This document shows positions 17,940-27,693 of a stretch of 64,000 bases of DNA, one piece after another; position 1 is the stretch's first letter; each line of letters opens with the position of its first letter. The stretch is from Loktanella sp. D2R18 (GTDB lineage Bacteria > Pseudomonadota > Alphaproteobacteria > Rhodobacterales > Rhodobacteraceae). Both the position numbers and the translations under genes were made by a program. Location: the NCBI RefSeq assembly GCF_003318235.1, contig NZ_QOCG01000016.1, positions 53,529-117,528 on the forward strand, given 5' to 3'. The notes under the pieces were generated by a model. It was not told the origin of the DNA. It was given only the letters and a program-made list of their open reading frames with translations, and made no database searches.

Positions 17940-19623
17940 CGCGTAATCCCTTCCTGTTGCGCCACAACATCGCCGGGATCGCAAGCGCCAACGCAAAAGG
18001 CAGTAATGCCGCCCCGGTTTGCATTAGTCCATAAACCCCAATCGCCCGACGATCCGCCCCTGACGCCAGCGCGACAGCTTCGGTTGTGAGCGTCGTGACC
18101 CGGCCACCGCCAATCAACAATGTTGGTAGATATTGCCCAACTGAAACGGCTAACCCGACCGCGAGCGCTGTTAAGATCGGGCGCAACAGCATCGGCAAAC
18201 GTACCCGCCACAACACCGCATCCGGGCTTGCGCCAAGCGCCGCAGCAACAGTGCCCGTGCGCACATCCCACGCCCGAAACGGGGCCGAGAGTGACAAAAA
18301 CACATAGGGAAGTACAAAAACCAAATGCGCCAGCATGACAGGAAAGCGCCCGTTTTCGGCACCGATGCCCAGCATGAGCGTCTGTAGCCCTGGCAAAAAT
18401 GCCGTTTGCGGTATGAGCAGCGGCAGATAGAGCAACCAAATGCCGCGCTGCGTGACCCGCAAGCCGTAGCGGTATTCTGCTTCAAGGCAACCAATGGTCA
18501 ACATAAGCGCCACAATAGAAACCGTCCCAGCAATCAAGGCTGTTTCAACTAGGGCCGCAAGCGCCCCCGGCCCGTGCCGCATCCAATTACGCAGCGTAAA
18601 CCCGTCAGGGAAAGCATCAGGGAACCCCCAATAACCTGCAAACGACCAAATCGTGAGAACAACCAGTCCGAGGAAGATGGCCGCAGATGAAACTCCGCCC
18701 AGAAATAGTGCACTTTGGGCTAGAATAGGGTCGCATTTACCGCGCGCTCCCCTTGCCACCCAGCCCTGCCCGAGCTTGGCGATAACGCCTTCGGCCACCC
18801 GCCAAAGGACCAATACCCCAATCACCAGCCCAAGCTGCAACAGCGCTCCCGCCGCCGCCAAAAGCCGCATATCGAGATCGGGGTCCGACATCCATTTAAC
18901 GATCTGCACCGATAGTGTTGGTGGCGTGTTCGGCCCCAAAATCACGGCCACGTCGACGACTGACATCGCATATGCCAACACAACATAGACCGGCAATCTG
19001 ATCTGCGCATAGACCCTTGGAAATACAGTTTTCATCCAGCCCGTGACACGTCCGTAGCCCAAGGCTTGGGCAACTTTAATACTGCTTTGGCTTTGCGCCT
19101 GACCAAGGGCGGCAATGCTGATCAAAATCAAAAACGGGATTTCTTTGACGATAAGCCCTGCCATCATCGTCAGCCCCAAAGGGTCTTGGACGATCAAGAC
19201 GTCAGGCGGGCGCTCCCACCCCGTGATCGCTGGCGACACCAACCGTGCAATCCAACCTGAGGGTGCGATCAAGAAAGCCAACCCAAACGCGGCGGCCGCA
19301 TGTGGGACCGAGAGAAGCGGCGAAAGTAGCCGCTCGAGCGTCCGAAATGCGCGTGTGCCTGACCATCCAGCCAGCAATAACATCACCACGCAAAGCGAGA
19401 TAACCGTCGCGCCAACCCCGGTTGTGATGGATAACAATGCCGCGCGCGGCAGGCCGGGCCAATCCAACACCGCGTGAAACGGATATAGCGACGGCCCCGT
19501 TAATCCAGCCGCAGGCAAATGCCCAAAGGCAGGAAGCAACGCGCCCCATAGCCCAGCAGCAACCGGGCCAAGCATCAGCAAAAGCGTCAATGCGGGAAGA
19601 ACTGGCAAAACGGGACGCCGCAT
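17932..19623 (-). CDS. ynjC: ABC transporter permease with two fused domains, YnjC-like
   Basis: The 563-residue membrane protein has about twelve hydrophobic segments arranged as two tandem binding-protein-dependent permease domains, at about residues 50-270 and 330-550. Each has an EAA-like loop (for example AQALGYGRVTGWMKTVFPRV and AAALGASPDAVLWRVRLPML). Fused double permeases are typical of the iron/thiamine/YnjC branch. It begins 24 bases after the binding protein gene and overlaps the ATPase gene. Confidence 0.87.
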   Translation of the reverse strand: MRRPVLPVLPALTLLLMLGPVAAGLWGALLPAFGHLPAAGLTGPSLYPFHAVLDWPGLPRAALLSITTGVGATVISLCVVMLLLAGWSGTRAFRTLERLLSPLLSVPHAAAAFGLAFLIAPSGWIARLVSPAITGWERPPDVLIVQDPLGLTMMAGLIVKEIPFLILISIAALGQAQSQSSIKVAQALGYGRVTGWMKTVFPRVYAQIRLPVYVVLAYAMSVVDVAVILGPNTPPTLSVQIVKWMSDPDLDMRLLAAAGALLQLGLVIGVLVLWRVAEGVIAKLGQGWVARGARGKCDPILAQSALFLGGVSSAAIFLGLVVLTIWSFAGYWGFPDAFPDGFTLRNWMRHGPGALAALVETALIAGTVSIVALMLTIGCLEAEYRYGLRVTQRGIWLLYLPLLIPQTAFLPGLQTLMLGIGAENGRFPVMLAHLVFVLPYVFLSLSAPFRAWDVRTGTVAAALGASPDAVLWRVRLPMLLRPILTALAVGLAVSVGQYLPTLLIGGGRVTTLTTEAVALASGADRRAIGVYGLMQTGAALLPFALALAIPAMLWRNRKGLRDG

Positions 19624-19647
19624 TAGGTCACACGCCCCGCATTCATG

Positions 19648-20847
19648 TTATTGTGCAACACCGTACCGCAGCGCCCAATCATCCGCGACGCGTGTCATCC
19701 AGCTTGGGTGTGGCTCTGCTTGAATAGAGCCTAATTCAGCAGGTGTGAGGGTCGCGACACCCAGCTCTAACCCGTCAAATACGGCACGGTCTTCTTCGGT
19801 CAATGCTTCCATATTTAGCACCGTACCATAGCCTAGTATCGCTGGGTCTTGGGCACGGGCTTGGGCCTCTGGGGACATCAGGAAATCTGCAACGATCATT
19901 GCGCCTTCTTTAGACCCTGAATTATAGGGAATCGCGACAAAGGACGCGTTACCAATTGTGCCATTGTCCAACACAAATGTGCGCACGCTATCGGGCAGTT
20001 CATAGTTCGCAATCGCGGTTGAGGCCGCACCGGGGCTGAACGAGATTGAAAGGTCAATTTCCCCATCGGCAATCAGCGGGAACATGGCCGTGCCCGTCGC
20101 AGGATAGGCTTTGCCTTCACGCCACAGATGCGGAGTTAATGCATCCAGATATGCCCAAAGCGGGGCTGTCACCGCATCGTAGTTTTCATCTGTTGCACGC
20201 ACTTGCAACACGCTTGGGTCTTCTAAGATGTCGACCAATACCTGTTTTAGAAACGTCGTGCCCAAGAAATCTGGCGGCTGCGGATAGCTAAAACGACCGG
20301 GGTTGTCCTGCGCCCATGCGAGCAAGGCCTGCATTGATCCAAGAGTTTCGGGCATGTTTGCCCTGTCATGCACGAAAACGACCTGCGCCATGGCCCACGG
20401 GCTTTCAAACCCATCGGTTGGCACTGTGAAATCTGTTTGTACGGTCTTACCATCAACATCGACGAGCGCCCAGTTTGGCAGGCTTTCGGCATAAGGACCA
20501 AACAACAGGTCGGCCTCTTTCATCGCCGCAAAGTTCGACCCGTTAATCCAGATCATATCAATCGCGCCATCATCATCTTCGCCGGCCTGCTTTTCAGACA
20601 AAACACGGGTCACCGCATCGGCGGTATCCGTCAGCTTTACATGCTCAAGTGTGACCCCGTATTCAGCCTCAACCCGATCACCGACCCATGCGATGAATTC
20701 GTTGGTGGTGGTGGATCCGCCCCATGCGTTCCAGTAAACGGTTTGTCCATCGGCGGCTGCAATCACGGCATCCCAATCCGTTGGGTCAACATCGGCAAGT
20801 GCGGGTAGCGGTGCCAAAAGCGCTGCCAGAACAGAGAGATATTTCAT
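19648..20847 (-). CDS. ynjB: Periplasmic substrate-binding protein, YnjB-like
   Basis: The 399-residue protein starts with a signal peptide (MKYLSVLAALLAPLPALA, cleavage after ALA). It continues as an extracellular solute-binding protein with the conserved YWNAWGGSTTTNEFI and DMIWINGSNFAAMKEADLLFGPYA segments of YnjB-type proteins. I chose ATG 20847 because it gives a clean signal peptide and lies 13 bases after the phosphatidyltransferase stop. The long ORF extension to 20979 has no support. It should deliver substrate to the YnjC/YnjD-like importer. Confidence 0.87.
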   Translation of the reverse strand: MKYLSVLAALLAPLPALADVDPTDWDAVIAAADGQTVYWNAWGGSTTTNEFIAWVGDRVEAEYGVTLEHVKLTDTADAVTRVLSEKQAGEDDDGAIDMIWINGSNFAAMKEADLLFGPYAESLPNWALVDVDGKTVQTDFTVPTDGFESPWAMAQVVFVHDRANMPETLGSMQALLAWAQDNPGRFSYPQPPDFLGTTFLKQVLVDILEDPSVLQVRATDENYDAVTAPLWAYLDALTPHLWREGKAYPATGTAMFPLIADGEIDLSISFSPGAASTAIANYELPDSVRTFVLDNGTIGNASFVAIPYNSGSKEGAMIVADFLMSPEAQARAQDPAILGYGTVLNMEALTEEDRAVFDGLELGVATLTPAELGSIQAEPHPSWMTRVADDWALRYGVAQ

Positions 20848-20860
20848 CAAGACGTATCCT

Positions 20861-21469
20861 TTATACTGTGTAAATCTTTTGCGCGGCATAGATCCGCAAG
20901 CCCGCAGTCGCAAAACACAGCGCGCCAAATACCCACGACAGCAGGGCAAAATAGTGAGGAAAAAGACAAAGCAGCACAAAAAATACGATGGTTTCTGTGC
21001 CTTCTAGAATGCCATTGGAATAATAGAGCGACTTTTGTCCCTGCTTATCTGTTTTCATCCCATGTTTTTCGGCCAAGATTGCATAGCCCAGAAAGCTCGC
21101 GCCATTGAAGTAAAACGCCGTCAGCAAAAATGCCCCCGCCGCGCCATTGGCGATAGGTGACAACCACACAAAGCCCATGGGAATGGCCCCATAAAATAAA
21201 AAGTCGGCCGTGATATCGAGATAGCCACCGAAATCAGTCTTCTTCGTTGCTCTTGCCACTGCGCCATCCAGCCCATCGGCCAAGCGGCTTGCAAGTAGCG
21301 GGATAAGCGCCAACATTGGCGCGCCAAGCGCAATGACAAGCGCTGCCAACAGCCCTAGCCCTAAACCGATCAACGTCACACTATTCGCAGTCATGCCTTT
21401 CGCAGCGATACCGCGACCCAGCCTGTTCAACGGCGGGTTAATTATTTGGCGTGCATAGCGGTCGAGCAT
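20861..21469 (-). CDS. ynjF: CDP-alcohol phosphatidyltransferase family protein, YnjF-like
   Basis: The 202-residue membrane protein has the family motif DGxxAR(x)8-9GxxxDxxxD, seen here as ADGLDGAVARATKKTDFGGYLDITAD (about residues 72-95, key residues D, G, AR, G, D, D). Several membrane helices surround it. The enzyme transfers a substituted phosphate from a CDP-alcohol to another alcohol. E. coli keeps a homologue (ynjF) with the ynj transporter genes, so this linkage is conserved across phyla. ATG 21469 gives the family-like start MLDRYARQIINPPLNRLG; the upstream ORF extension is not credible. Confidence 0.85.
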   Translation of the reverse strand: MLDRYARQIINPPLNRLGRGIAAKGMTANSVTLIGLGLGLLAALVIALGAPMLALIPLLASRLADGLDGAVARATKKTDFGGYLDITADFLFYGAIPMGFVWLSPIANGAAGAFLLTAFYFNGASFLGYAILAEKHGMKTDKQGQKSLYYSNGILEGTETIVFFVLLCLFPHYFALLSWVFGALCFATAGLRIYAAQKIYTV

Positions 21470-21564
21470 TGTTCTATCCCTTAAGTCCACATCTTGTCGC
21501 CGATGCAGCCAAGCGGTGCAATCAGGCTGACACGAATGTGAGACAATCACCGCTTTTTGACACA

Positions 21565-23565
21565 TTAGCCGGTTGCGATGCGCGGACGTCCAGATGCGGT
21601 GACCCGAAAAACGGCTTCTATGAACATGTGTTTGTCCGCTATTTTGGCTTGCTTTATATCGCGATCCACGCTGATCCGAGGGGTATCCACACCGGCGGCT
21701 TGGGCCTTGGCCGTAACATGTGCAGATAGGCATGTTTCAAGTACGGCCAATCCGACCTCTTGATTATCAAAGTGCTGCGGCCCGTCGGGAAGATGGGCCG
21801 TGAAACCGCCGTTGTCAGACGCAACCAATGATCCAGTCACCGAAACCCGCACCTGCCCAACGACGGCCCCGATCGCATTGGCCACTTCCCCATGTTTGGG
21901 CAAAATCATCTGCGCGCCAAGCCGATCACCGACTGCGCCGTAATATGTCGCAGCCGACGCTCCAAGCCCAACAACAGGCACGCCAAGGCGCAACTGCATC
22001 TGCAAAATTCCCTGATGCCTGTTGAGCCCCGCGCGCGTGAGCGCATGCTGGGTCAGCGCGGCTGGATCATCCGCAAAACCATCCTGGGCAAAGCTGGCTT
22101 GCAATAAACAGTCAACGGTTTGCGCAACCAATTGGTCGACAATCATCTGCCCCAGCATCGCGGGGTCAGCAGCTATACGCTGCCCGCTGCCATTGCGGCG
22201 ACGCGCAAACAAAGTCGCAGCCTTGACTGCCGCAGACTTGTCCCAATTCTGCGCGAGATCCAATACATGTGCCGCATCCGAGGGGGTAAGCCCCGCGAGG
22301 ATCACAAAGCCACGTTTGATCATACGCCCAAGCGCCGGGTTCTCATTACGTGTCTGAACGGCTTCGCCTAATCGCAACGGTCCCGCCGCTAACCGCTGGG
22401 CAATCGTTGTTTCGCGCGCATCCAACCCTTGCGGCATCGTTTCCCACACGGGAATGACAAGTTGTCCACCATCCGCAGGCGGAACATCATGTGCCAACGC
22501 CCGATCTAAGGCTGCATGAACCAATTCCGGAAACTGCACAGCCGCCAATGACAACGGCATTAATCGGCGCGGGCCCAAATATATTCCGCCATTCAGGCCG
22601 TCAATTATATGGACCTCGCTATCACCGCCCAAGCCCGTCGTGCGCATTGCAACGGCTTCGACCATGGTGCGGAACGGACCGACGCGCGCGCCTTGCGGAT
22701 CAATTTGTGGGCGTCCATCTAGGAGCAGGCAAACATCTGTTGTGGTGCCGCCAATATCGCTGACCAGCGCGTTGTTTTCTCCAGTCAACCAACTTGCACC
22801 CGCAACCGACGCCGCTGGACCGCTTAAGATGGTTTCAATCGGTTTTTCGCGCGCCACATCTGCGGAAATCAGTGCCCCATCCCCGCGCACGACCATCAGC
22901 CGCGCATCAATACTACGCGCGCGCAGATGCGCTTCGCACGATGAAATCAGCCCATCAATAAGCCCAATCAGACGGGCATTTAACACTGCGGTCAATGCGC
23001 GTTTTGGACCACCCAACCCCTGTGACAGTTCGTGCGAGCACGTAACCGGCTTGCCGGAAAACCCGCGAATGGCGTCGCGGACCGCGATTTCATGCGCAGG
23101 ATTGCGGGTTGCGAAACTTGCAGCGACTGCAAATGCGGTTACTCCGGGATCAAGCCCATCTAACGCTGTATTCAATGCAACCAAGTCAAGCGGAACTATT
23201 TCAACACCGCCGTGGTTATGGCCACCGTTTAACGCAATGACCGGATCACCACCCATTGCGTCATTCAACCCCGCACGCCGTAAATCGGCGTCATCAAACC
23301 CGATCGCGATCAAGGCAACACTGCCGCCGTGGCCTTCGACCAATGCGTTGGTGGCTAATGTTGTCGACAGGGAAACCATCGCAATGTCTGATGGGGTCAC
23401 GTGCGCATCTGCAAGCACCCTATCAATTGCGGCTCCGACACCAATGGACAAATCGGGGCGTGTCGTCAGCGCCTTTGCGGTTGCCTGAACGGTGTCTGAT
23501 GCCTCGTGCAAGACGACGGCATCTGTATAGGTCCCACCGGTATCAACCCCTAAAAGATATGCCAT
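21565..23565 (-). CDS. Hydantoinase/oxoprolinase family protein (HyuA type)
   Basis: The 666-residue product is an ATP-dependent hydantoinase A-type protein of the ASKHA fold. Signature parts are LLGVDTGGTYTDAVV at the start, LSTTLATNALVEGHGG, and VSDIGGTTTDVCLLLDG around residue 275, both phosphate-binding loops. Such proteins usually need a HyuB partner or are fused to it, and no HyuB is encoded here. It starts 9 bases after the upstream membrane protein gene and ends 95 bases before the ynjF-like gene. The substrate, possibly hydantoins, oxoproline or acetone-type compounds, is open. Confidence 0.88.
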   Translation of the reverse strand: MAYLLGVDTGGTYTDAVVLHEASDTVQATAKALTTRPDLSIGVGAAIDRVLADAHVTPSDIAMVSLSTTLATNALVEGHGGSVALIAIGFDDADLRRAGLNDAMGGDPVIALNGGHNHGGVEIVPLDLVALNTALDGLDPGVTAFAVAASFATRNPAHEIAVRDAIRGFSGKPVTCSHELSQGLGGPKRALTAVLNARLIGLIDGLISSCEAHLRARSIDARLMVVRGDGALISADVAREKPIETILSGPAASVAGASWLTGENNALVSDIGGTTTDVCLLLDGRPQIDPQGARVGPFRTMVEAVAMRTTGLGGDSEVHIIDGLNGGIYLGPRRLMPLSLAAVQFPELVHAALDRALAHDVPPADGGQLVIPVWETMPQGLDARETTIAQRLAAGPLRLGEAVQTRNENPALGRMIKRGFVILAGLTPSDAAHVLDLAQNWDKSAAVKAATLFARRRNGSGQRIAADPAMLGQMIVDQLVAQTVDCLLQASFAQDGFADDPAALTQHALTRAGLNRHQGILQMQLRLGVPVVGLGASAATYYGAVGDRLGAQMILPKHGEVANAIGAVVGQVRVSVTGSLVASDNGGFTAHLPDGPQHFDNQEVGLAVLETCLSAHVTAKAQAAGVDTPRISVDRDIKQAKIADKHMFIEAVFRVTASGRPRIATG

Positions 23566-23574
23566 CGCCCTAGG

Positions 23575-25347
23575 CTACCGCAGAATTTCAAACAGCATCT
23601 GTTCGTCGTTTGACAGGGGAACTGGGCGCAACCAATCCACCGTTTCACCCATCGCTAAGCCGCGCACAAATGTGCTTTTGTAAGAATAGCCGCGACATAA
23701 AAGTAGATGGGTCGCCGACGTTTTTTGCGTATAGGCTTTCATCTCTTCTGCCTCCATTTGGAAGGGAACAATCCCATTCATAAAGGCGGCAGTGCTGCGA
23801 TGATAAGGGGCAGAAATCGCCGCGTGATGCGTCGCCCACATCAAGGAGGTGCCATAATTGACATGCGATAGAACGACTGCCGGGGGAACATCGTTTAACA
23901 CATTCAGGGATGTATATCTGCGACAATTGTCCTGTGTAGTGGCAGTCGTGCTGTTGCTAGACGGAAGGAGAGGCCACAATCCGCGAACAACCGTCACCGG
24001 CGACACAATCAATATGGCAATAACCAGTGCCAGCAATCCGTCCTTCAGGTCGCGGGTTGCGAAATAGCTGCGTCCGTATTGCGCAATCACCGCGCCGCCA
24101 ATCATCGGCACCACGCTGGCCGCGATAATGACGGTCCGCATCTGCAAAAGCATCATCGGCAGCCCGATCAGACATAAAATCAGCAGCATAGCCAACGGCT
24201 TACCGATAGGATCGCGACGCGTTTGCACCCAAAGCATTCCGCCAAAAATCAACGCTGCAAAAATCGGGAGCACAAAGACCAGCGAAATCGCAGGTTTTGA
24301 AATAGCGTAAACGATCCCCGGTTTTGCCTCAGCAATTTGCGTGCTAATCAATTCCTGAAGCTCTGGTGGAATCTGCGCGTAGGGCCCCGCAAGACAATGC
24401 GCCAGCAGGGGCCATGCAAGCGCAAGCCCGCCCGCCGTGACAACCATCGCGACGCCAAGGCTGCGGATCGGTCGGACTTGCGCCCCAGCGACAGCGACGG
24501 AAAGAAGGCTTGCCGCCATCGCGATTGCCACTAGGCTCAACGTTGGTGGGGCCAGTTGATCACACATCAAATCCATGCGGATATCGGGCCCGGTTTGACC
24601 CAGCCAGAACAGGGTGCTTCCCGCCCCAAGCGACAGACAAAACGCGATCAACATATGCCGGGTCTGGCGAGTGGCCGCAAATGCAGCATGCACCAAAAGA
24701 ACCATCCCGACGCCCACAATAAACACAAGGCTTTCAAGTCCAACGGCCAGCGAAAACGCACCCGCAAACCCACCGATTATACCGGCCGCAATCGGGCGGC
24801 TGGGCCAAATCACGGCAAAGGCCATGATCACCATCATCAGAAACTGAACGTTGTGATGATCGAGGTTGCCCGCGCTAGAATGTAAATCAGCTGTCAACGG
24901 CCAGATCACCGTGCACAACATCGCGAAACAGGCCGCAGCGACGCCAAAAACCCGCCGTGTGCCAAACCCGATGATCATCAATGTGAAAACCATGATCAGC
25001 GTCGGCCAAGCTGTCACGGCAATTAGCTCGGCTGTCTCGGGGCTAAAGAACCATGACATGGGCACGATAATGGCTGCAATTCCTGCATCAATGTAGCGCG
25101 ACCAATGCAGTGACACACCTTCTGGCGGGATCAATCGGTATTGCCGGACGTCAAACCAACCTTGCCCACCAAGCCAGTCACGCACGGACAGCAGCCGCAT
25201 AATGTCATCATTGCCTTTGGTCCCAAAATCTTCGCGCAGCGTCATCCCATCAACTGCGGCTTTACCGATAACCAGCGCCAAGGTCGCCAGACCCACAAGT
25301 AAAAAGGCGTTGTCACGCAGAACACGCAAGACGGGATTGTTCTTCAT
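23575..25347 (-). CDS. Polytopic membrane protein, probable GT-C-type glycosyltransferase
   Basis: The 590-residue protein has about a dozen membrane segments and a soluble C-terminal end. Near the N-terminus lies an extramembrane loop with GNDDIMRLLSVRDWL followed by QGWFDVRQYR, and HWSRYIDAG. A paired-aspartate motif in the first outer loop is what GT-C transferases such as STT3/AglB and ArnT use for catalysis. I infer a lipid-linked sugar transferase from this and from the upstream GT2 and GtrA genes. There is no direct family match I can name. An AAAGGAT site precedes the ATG. Confidence 0.6.
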   Translation of the reverse strand: MKNNPVLRVLRDNAFLLVGLATLALVIGKAAVDGMTLREDFGTKGNDDIMRLLSVRDWLGGQGWFDVRQYRLIPPEGVSLHWSRYIDAGIAAIIVPMSWFFSPETAELIAVTAWPTLIMVFTLMIIGFGTRRVFGVAAACFAMLCTVIWPLTADLHSSAGNLDHHNVQFLMMVIMAFAVIWPSRPIAAGIIGGFAGAFSLAVGLESLVFIVGVGMVLLVHAAFAATRQTRHMLIAFCLSLGAGSTLFWLGQTGPDIRMDLMCDQLAPPTLSLVAIAMAASLLSVAVAGAQVRPIRSLGVAMVVTAGGLALAWPLLAHCLAGPYAQIPPELQELISTQIAEAKPGIVYAISKPAISLVFVLPIFAALIFGGMLWVQTRRDPIGKPLAMLLILCLIGLPMMLLQMRTVIIAASVVPMIGGAVIAQYGRSYFATRDLKDGLLALVIAILIVSPVTVVRGLWPLLPSSNSTTATTQDNCRRYTSLNVLNDVPPAVVLSHVNYGTSLMWATHHAAISAPYHRSTAAFMNGIVPFQMEAEEMKAYTQKTSATHLLLCRGYSYKSTFVRGLAMGETVDWLRPVPLSNDEQMLFEILR

Positions 25348-25386
25348 AGCGGCATCCTTTGTTGATTTGGCGCAGAGCCTATCATC

Positions 25387-25788
25387 TTAATCAATGTCAC
25401 GAAACGCGATCTGGCGCGCGCCCCAAAAGTTGAGAAACATGCCCACAAGCGACCCCGCCATGAAAGCAATGACGATCATTTGCGCGCCCGTGCCAAATGT
25501 TCGAATTACGCTTGTATAGACACAGTAATTGGTCGCCACCCCCACCAATTGTACTGCCAGGTAGCGGTTGAACTGTCGGCGTTTTCCGGGCTTTCCGGCG
25601 CTTGCAAATGTCCACACACGGTTCAGGCTCCATGTGACGACAACAGCCGCGGGGAACGATAGCGCCCGCGCGATATATGGGTTCAGCTCGGCTGATAAGA
25701 AAATCCACAGCGCGCCGCCGTCGACGACAAAGCCTACCGCGCCAACGACTCCAAAACGCATGATTTGCCCAACAAGCCCCGTGCGCAT
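25387..25788 (-). CDS. GtrA family membrane protein
   Basis: The 133-residue protein has four hydrophobic segments and the GtrA-family pattern (FGVVGAVGFVVDGGALWIFL at the start, then VTWSLNRVWTF and LVGMFLNFWGAR). GtrA proteins are thought to flip undecaprenyl-linked sugars across the membrane. It follows the GT2 gene by 6 bases, the usual pairing of a prenyl-sugar synthase and flippase. Confidence 0.9.
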   Translation of the reverse strand: MRTGLVGQIMRFGVVGAVGFVVDGGALWIFLSAELNPYIARALSFPAAVVVTWSLNRVWTFASAGKPGKRRQFNRYLAVQLVGVATNYCVYTSVIRTFGTGAQMIVIAFMAGSLVGMFLNFWGARQIAFRDID

Positions 25789-25794
25789 CGCGAT

Positions 25795-26730
25795 CTAGCC
25801 GTCACGCGGCGCTGGATGGTATAGATAGGCAAGGCGCTTCATCTCGCGGCGGCCACGGGTGACAGTATCCAAAATCAAGCCCGCCATGAATGACAGGGTT
25901 GCGATGATCATGATCGCAGAGGCCAAAATTGCCGAAGGAATACGTGGCACCAACCCGGTTGCAAAGAATTCGGTTAGGATCGGGTAACCGATGATCACGG
26001 ACAAAAGTGCCAAAAGAACGGCAATACCACCAAAAAACGGCAAAGGCCGTTCTTCTTTGACCAATGAAACAATCACCCGTAAAATGCGCACCCCGTCACG
26101 AATTGTGTTCAATTTACTATCGGAGCCCGGCAAGCGGTCGATATAGACCGTGTCGTGATCTGCGATGGGCATCCGCAGTTCTAGCGCGTGCACGGTCAGC
26201 TCTGTTTCAATCTCGAACCCATGCGAAAGCGCCGGGAAGCTCTTGACAAAACGACGCGAAAAAATTCGGTATCCGGTCAGCATGTCGCTGGTACGACGGC
26301 CAAAAATCGTGGCAACCAAACCGGTCAGCATCCAGTTTCCAAGGCGATGGCCGGGGCGGTAGGCCTCTTGAATTTCAGTCACACGGCATCCGCTGACCAT
26401 ATCAAGCGATTCCTCTTTGAGCTTAGTGATCATATCGCGGGCTGCGCCTGCTTCGTAGGTGTTGTCGCCATCGACCAACACGTAAATATCCGCGTCTATA
26501 TCGGCAAACATCCGGCGCACGACATTGCCTTTGCCCTGTTGCGGCTCTGACCGTACAATCGCACCCGCGGCCTTGGCCACGGCGGCCGTGTCATCCGATG
26601 AGTTGTTGTCATAGACGTAGATATCCGCGTCCGGCAACGCCTTTTTGAAGTCCGCTACGACAAGGCCAATTGGCTTGGCCTCATTATAGCAGGGGATCAG
26701 AACTACGACTTTTTCATCGGATTGAGGCAC
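25795..26730 (-). CDS. Family 2 glycosyltransferase, membrane-anchored
   Basis: The 311-residue protein has a GT-A fold start (VVLIPCYNEAKPIGLVVADF) and the DxD-type metal motif in VLVDGDNTYE (about residue 93). Two C-terminal membrane helices follow (about 230-295). This is the layout of DPM1/GtrB-like enzymes that load a sugar onto a polyprenyl phosphate. Translation seems to begin at GTG 26730, and I saw no better start. It heads the GT2-GtrA-GT-C set. Confidence 0.9.
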   Translation of the reverse strand: MPQSDEKVVVLIPCYNEAKPIGLVVADFKKALPDADIYVYDNNSSDDTAAVAKAAGAIVRSEPQQGKGNVVRRMFADIDADIYVLVDGDNTYEAGAARDMITKLKEESLDMVSGCRVTEIQEAYRPGHRLGNWMLTGLVATIFGRRTSDMLTGYRIFSRRFVKSFPALSHGFEIETELTVHALELRMPIADHDTVYIDRLPGSDSKLNTIRDGVRILRVIVSLVKEERPLPFFGGIAVLLALLSVIIGYPILTEFFATGLVPRIPSAILASAIMIIATLSFMAGLILDTVTRGRREMKRLAYLYHPAPRDG

Positions 26731-26850
26731 GTGATCAGCCCATCATTAGGTACACATTGAACTGCTTTATAAATGAGCAATCAAAACCTTAACAGTGATA
26801 AGTTCATGCTGCCATTCGTAGGTAGGAATGGGTGACAAAGGTGCCGCAGT

Positions 26851-27693
26851 CTAAACCGCGATATTGTCGATCAATCGCACCCCAGCCAACCACGCAGCGG
26901 CAAACAACCGTGCGCCGGGTTGGGTCTTGTTCAACAGCCCAAGATCAGTGCCATCGCGCAGTTCCAGATAGTCGATATCATTAAACCCTGCGGCAAAGAT
27001 GCGTGCACGTGCTTCTGCACCGACCTCTGTCATTGCGGCGCCTGCAAGCAACTGATCACGCAAATCCTCCATCACCTCGGCAAGGATCGGGGCAAATACG
27101 CGTGAGCGATCCGACAACAACAGGTTGCGCGACGACATCGCGAGCCCGTCTTCTTCGCGGATGGTTGGGCAGCCGACGACCTCAATCGGGATATCCAAAT
27201 CTTTGGCCAAACGGCGCACGATCTGCAGTTGTTGGTAGTCTTTTTCGCCAAAAAACGCTTTGTCCGCGCTTGATTGCAAGAACAGCTTGGGAACGACAGT
27301 TGCGACACCGTCAAAATGACCCGGGCGGGTCGCGCCGCACAGCATATCGGTCAATCGAGACACGGTGACCGTCGTCGCAAACCCGTCAGGATAAATCTGA
27401 TCCGCGTCAGGCACATAGATCAAATCTACACCCGTAGATTCCAGTTTGCGCGCATCGTCATGTTCCGTGCGTGGGTAGTTTTCTAGATCATCTGGGTTGT
27501 TGAACTGCTTAGGGTTCACGAAAATCGTCACGATCACCCTGTCGCAGGTTTTGCGCGCAGCACGCGCCAGCGACAAATGCCCCTGATGCAATGCGCCCAT
27601 GGTTGGCACAACACCGATAGATTCGCCAGCTTTGCGCCAAACAGCTGTTTGCACGCGCAAAGCGTTCAGGGTCCGTTCAATCGGTGCGATCAT
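26851..27693 (-). CDS. panC: Pantoate--beta-alanine ligase
   Basis: PanC joins pantoate and beta-alanine with ATP to make pantothenate. The 280-residue protein has the nucleotidyl-transferase motif [16 protein letters not shown] (HxGH) near residue 31, the FVNPKQF loop and the MSSRNLLLS motif that corresponds to KMSKS. The start overlaps the panB stop by 4 bases (ATGA). Beta-alanine, its substrate, is also the product of the pyrimidine pathway encoded between 29 and 40 kb. Confidence 0.96.
   Translation of the reverse strand: MIAPIERTLNALRVQTAVWRKAGESIGVVPTMGALHQGHLSLARAARKTCDRVIVTIFVNPKQFNNPDDLENYPRTEHDDARKLESTGVDLIYVPDADQIYPDGFATTVTVSRLTDMLCGATRPGHFDGVATVVPKLFLQSSADKAFFGEKDYQQLQIVRRLAKDLDIPIEVVGCPTIREEDGLAMSSRNLLLSDRSRVFAPILAEVMEDLRDQLLAGAAMTEVGAEARARIFAAGFNDIDYLELRDGTDLGLLNKTQPGARLFAAAWLAGVRLIDNIAV

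Noticed and set aside
21470..21564. Riboswitch upstream of the ynj-like transporter genes
   Set aside because: I looked for thiamine-type conserved boxes in the gap and in other transporter leaders and saw none.
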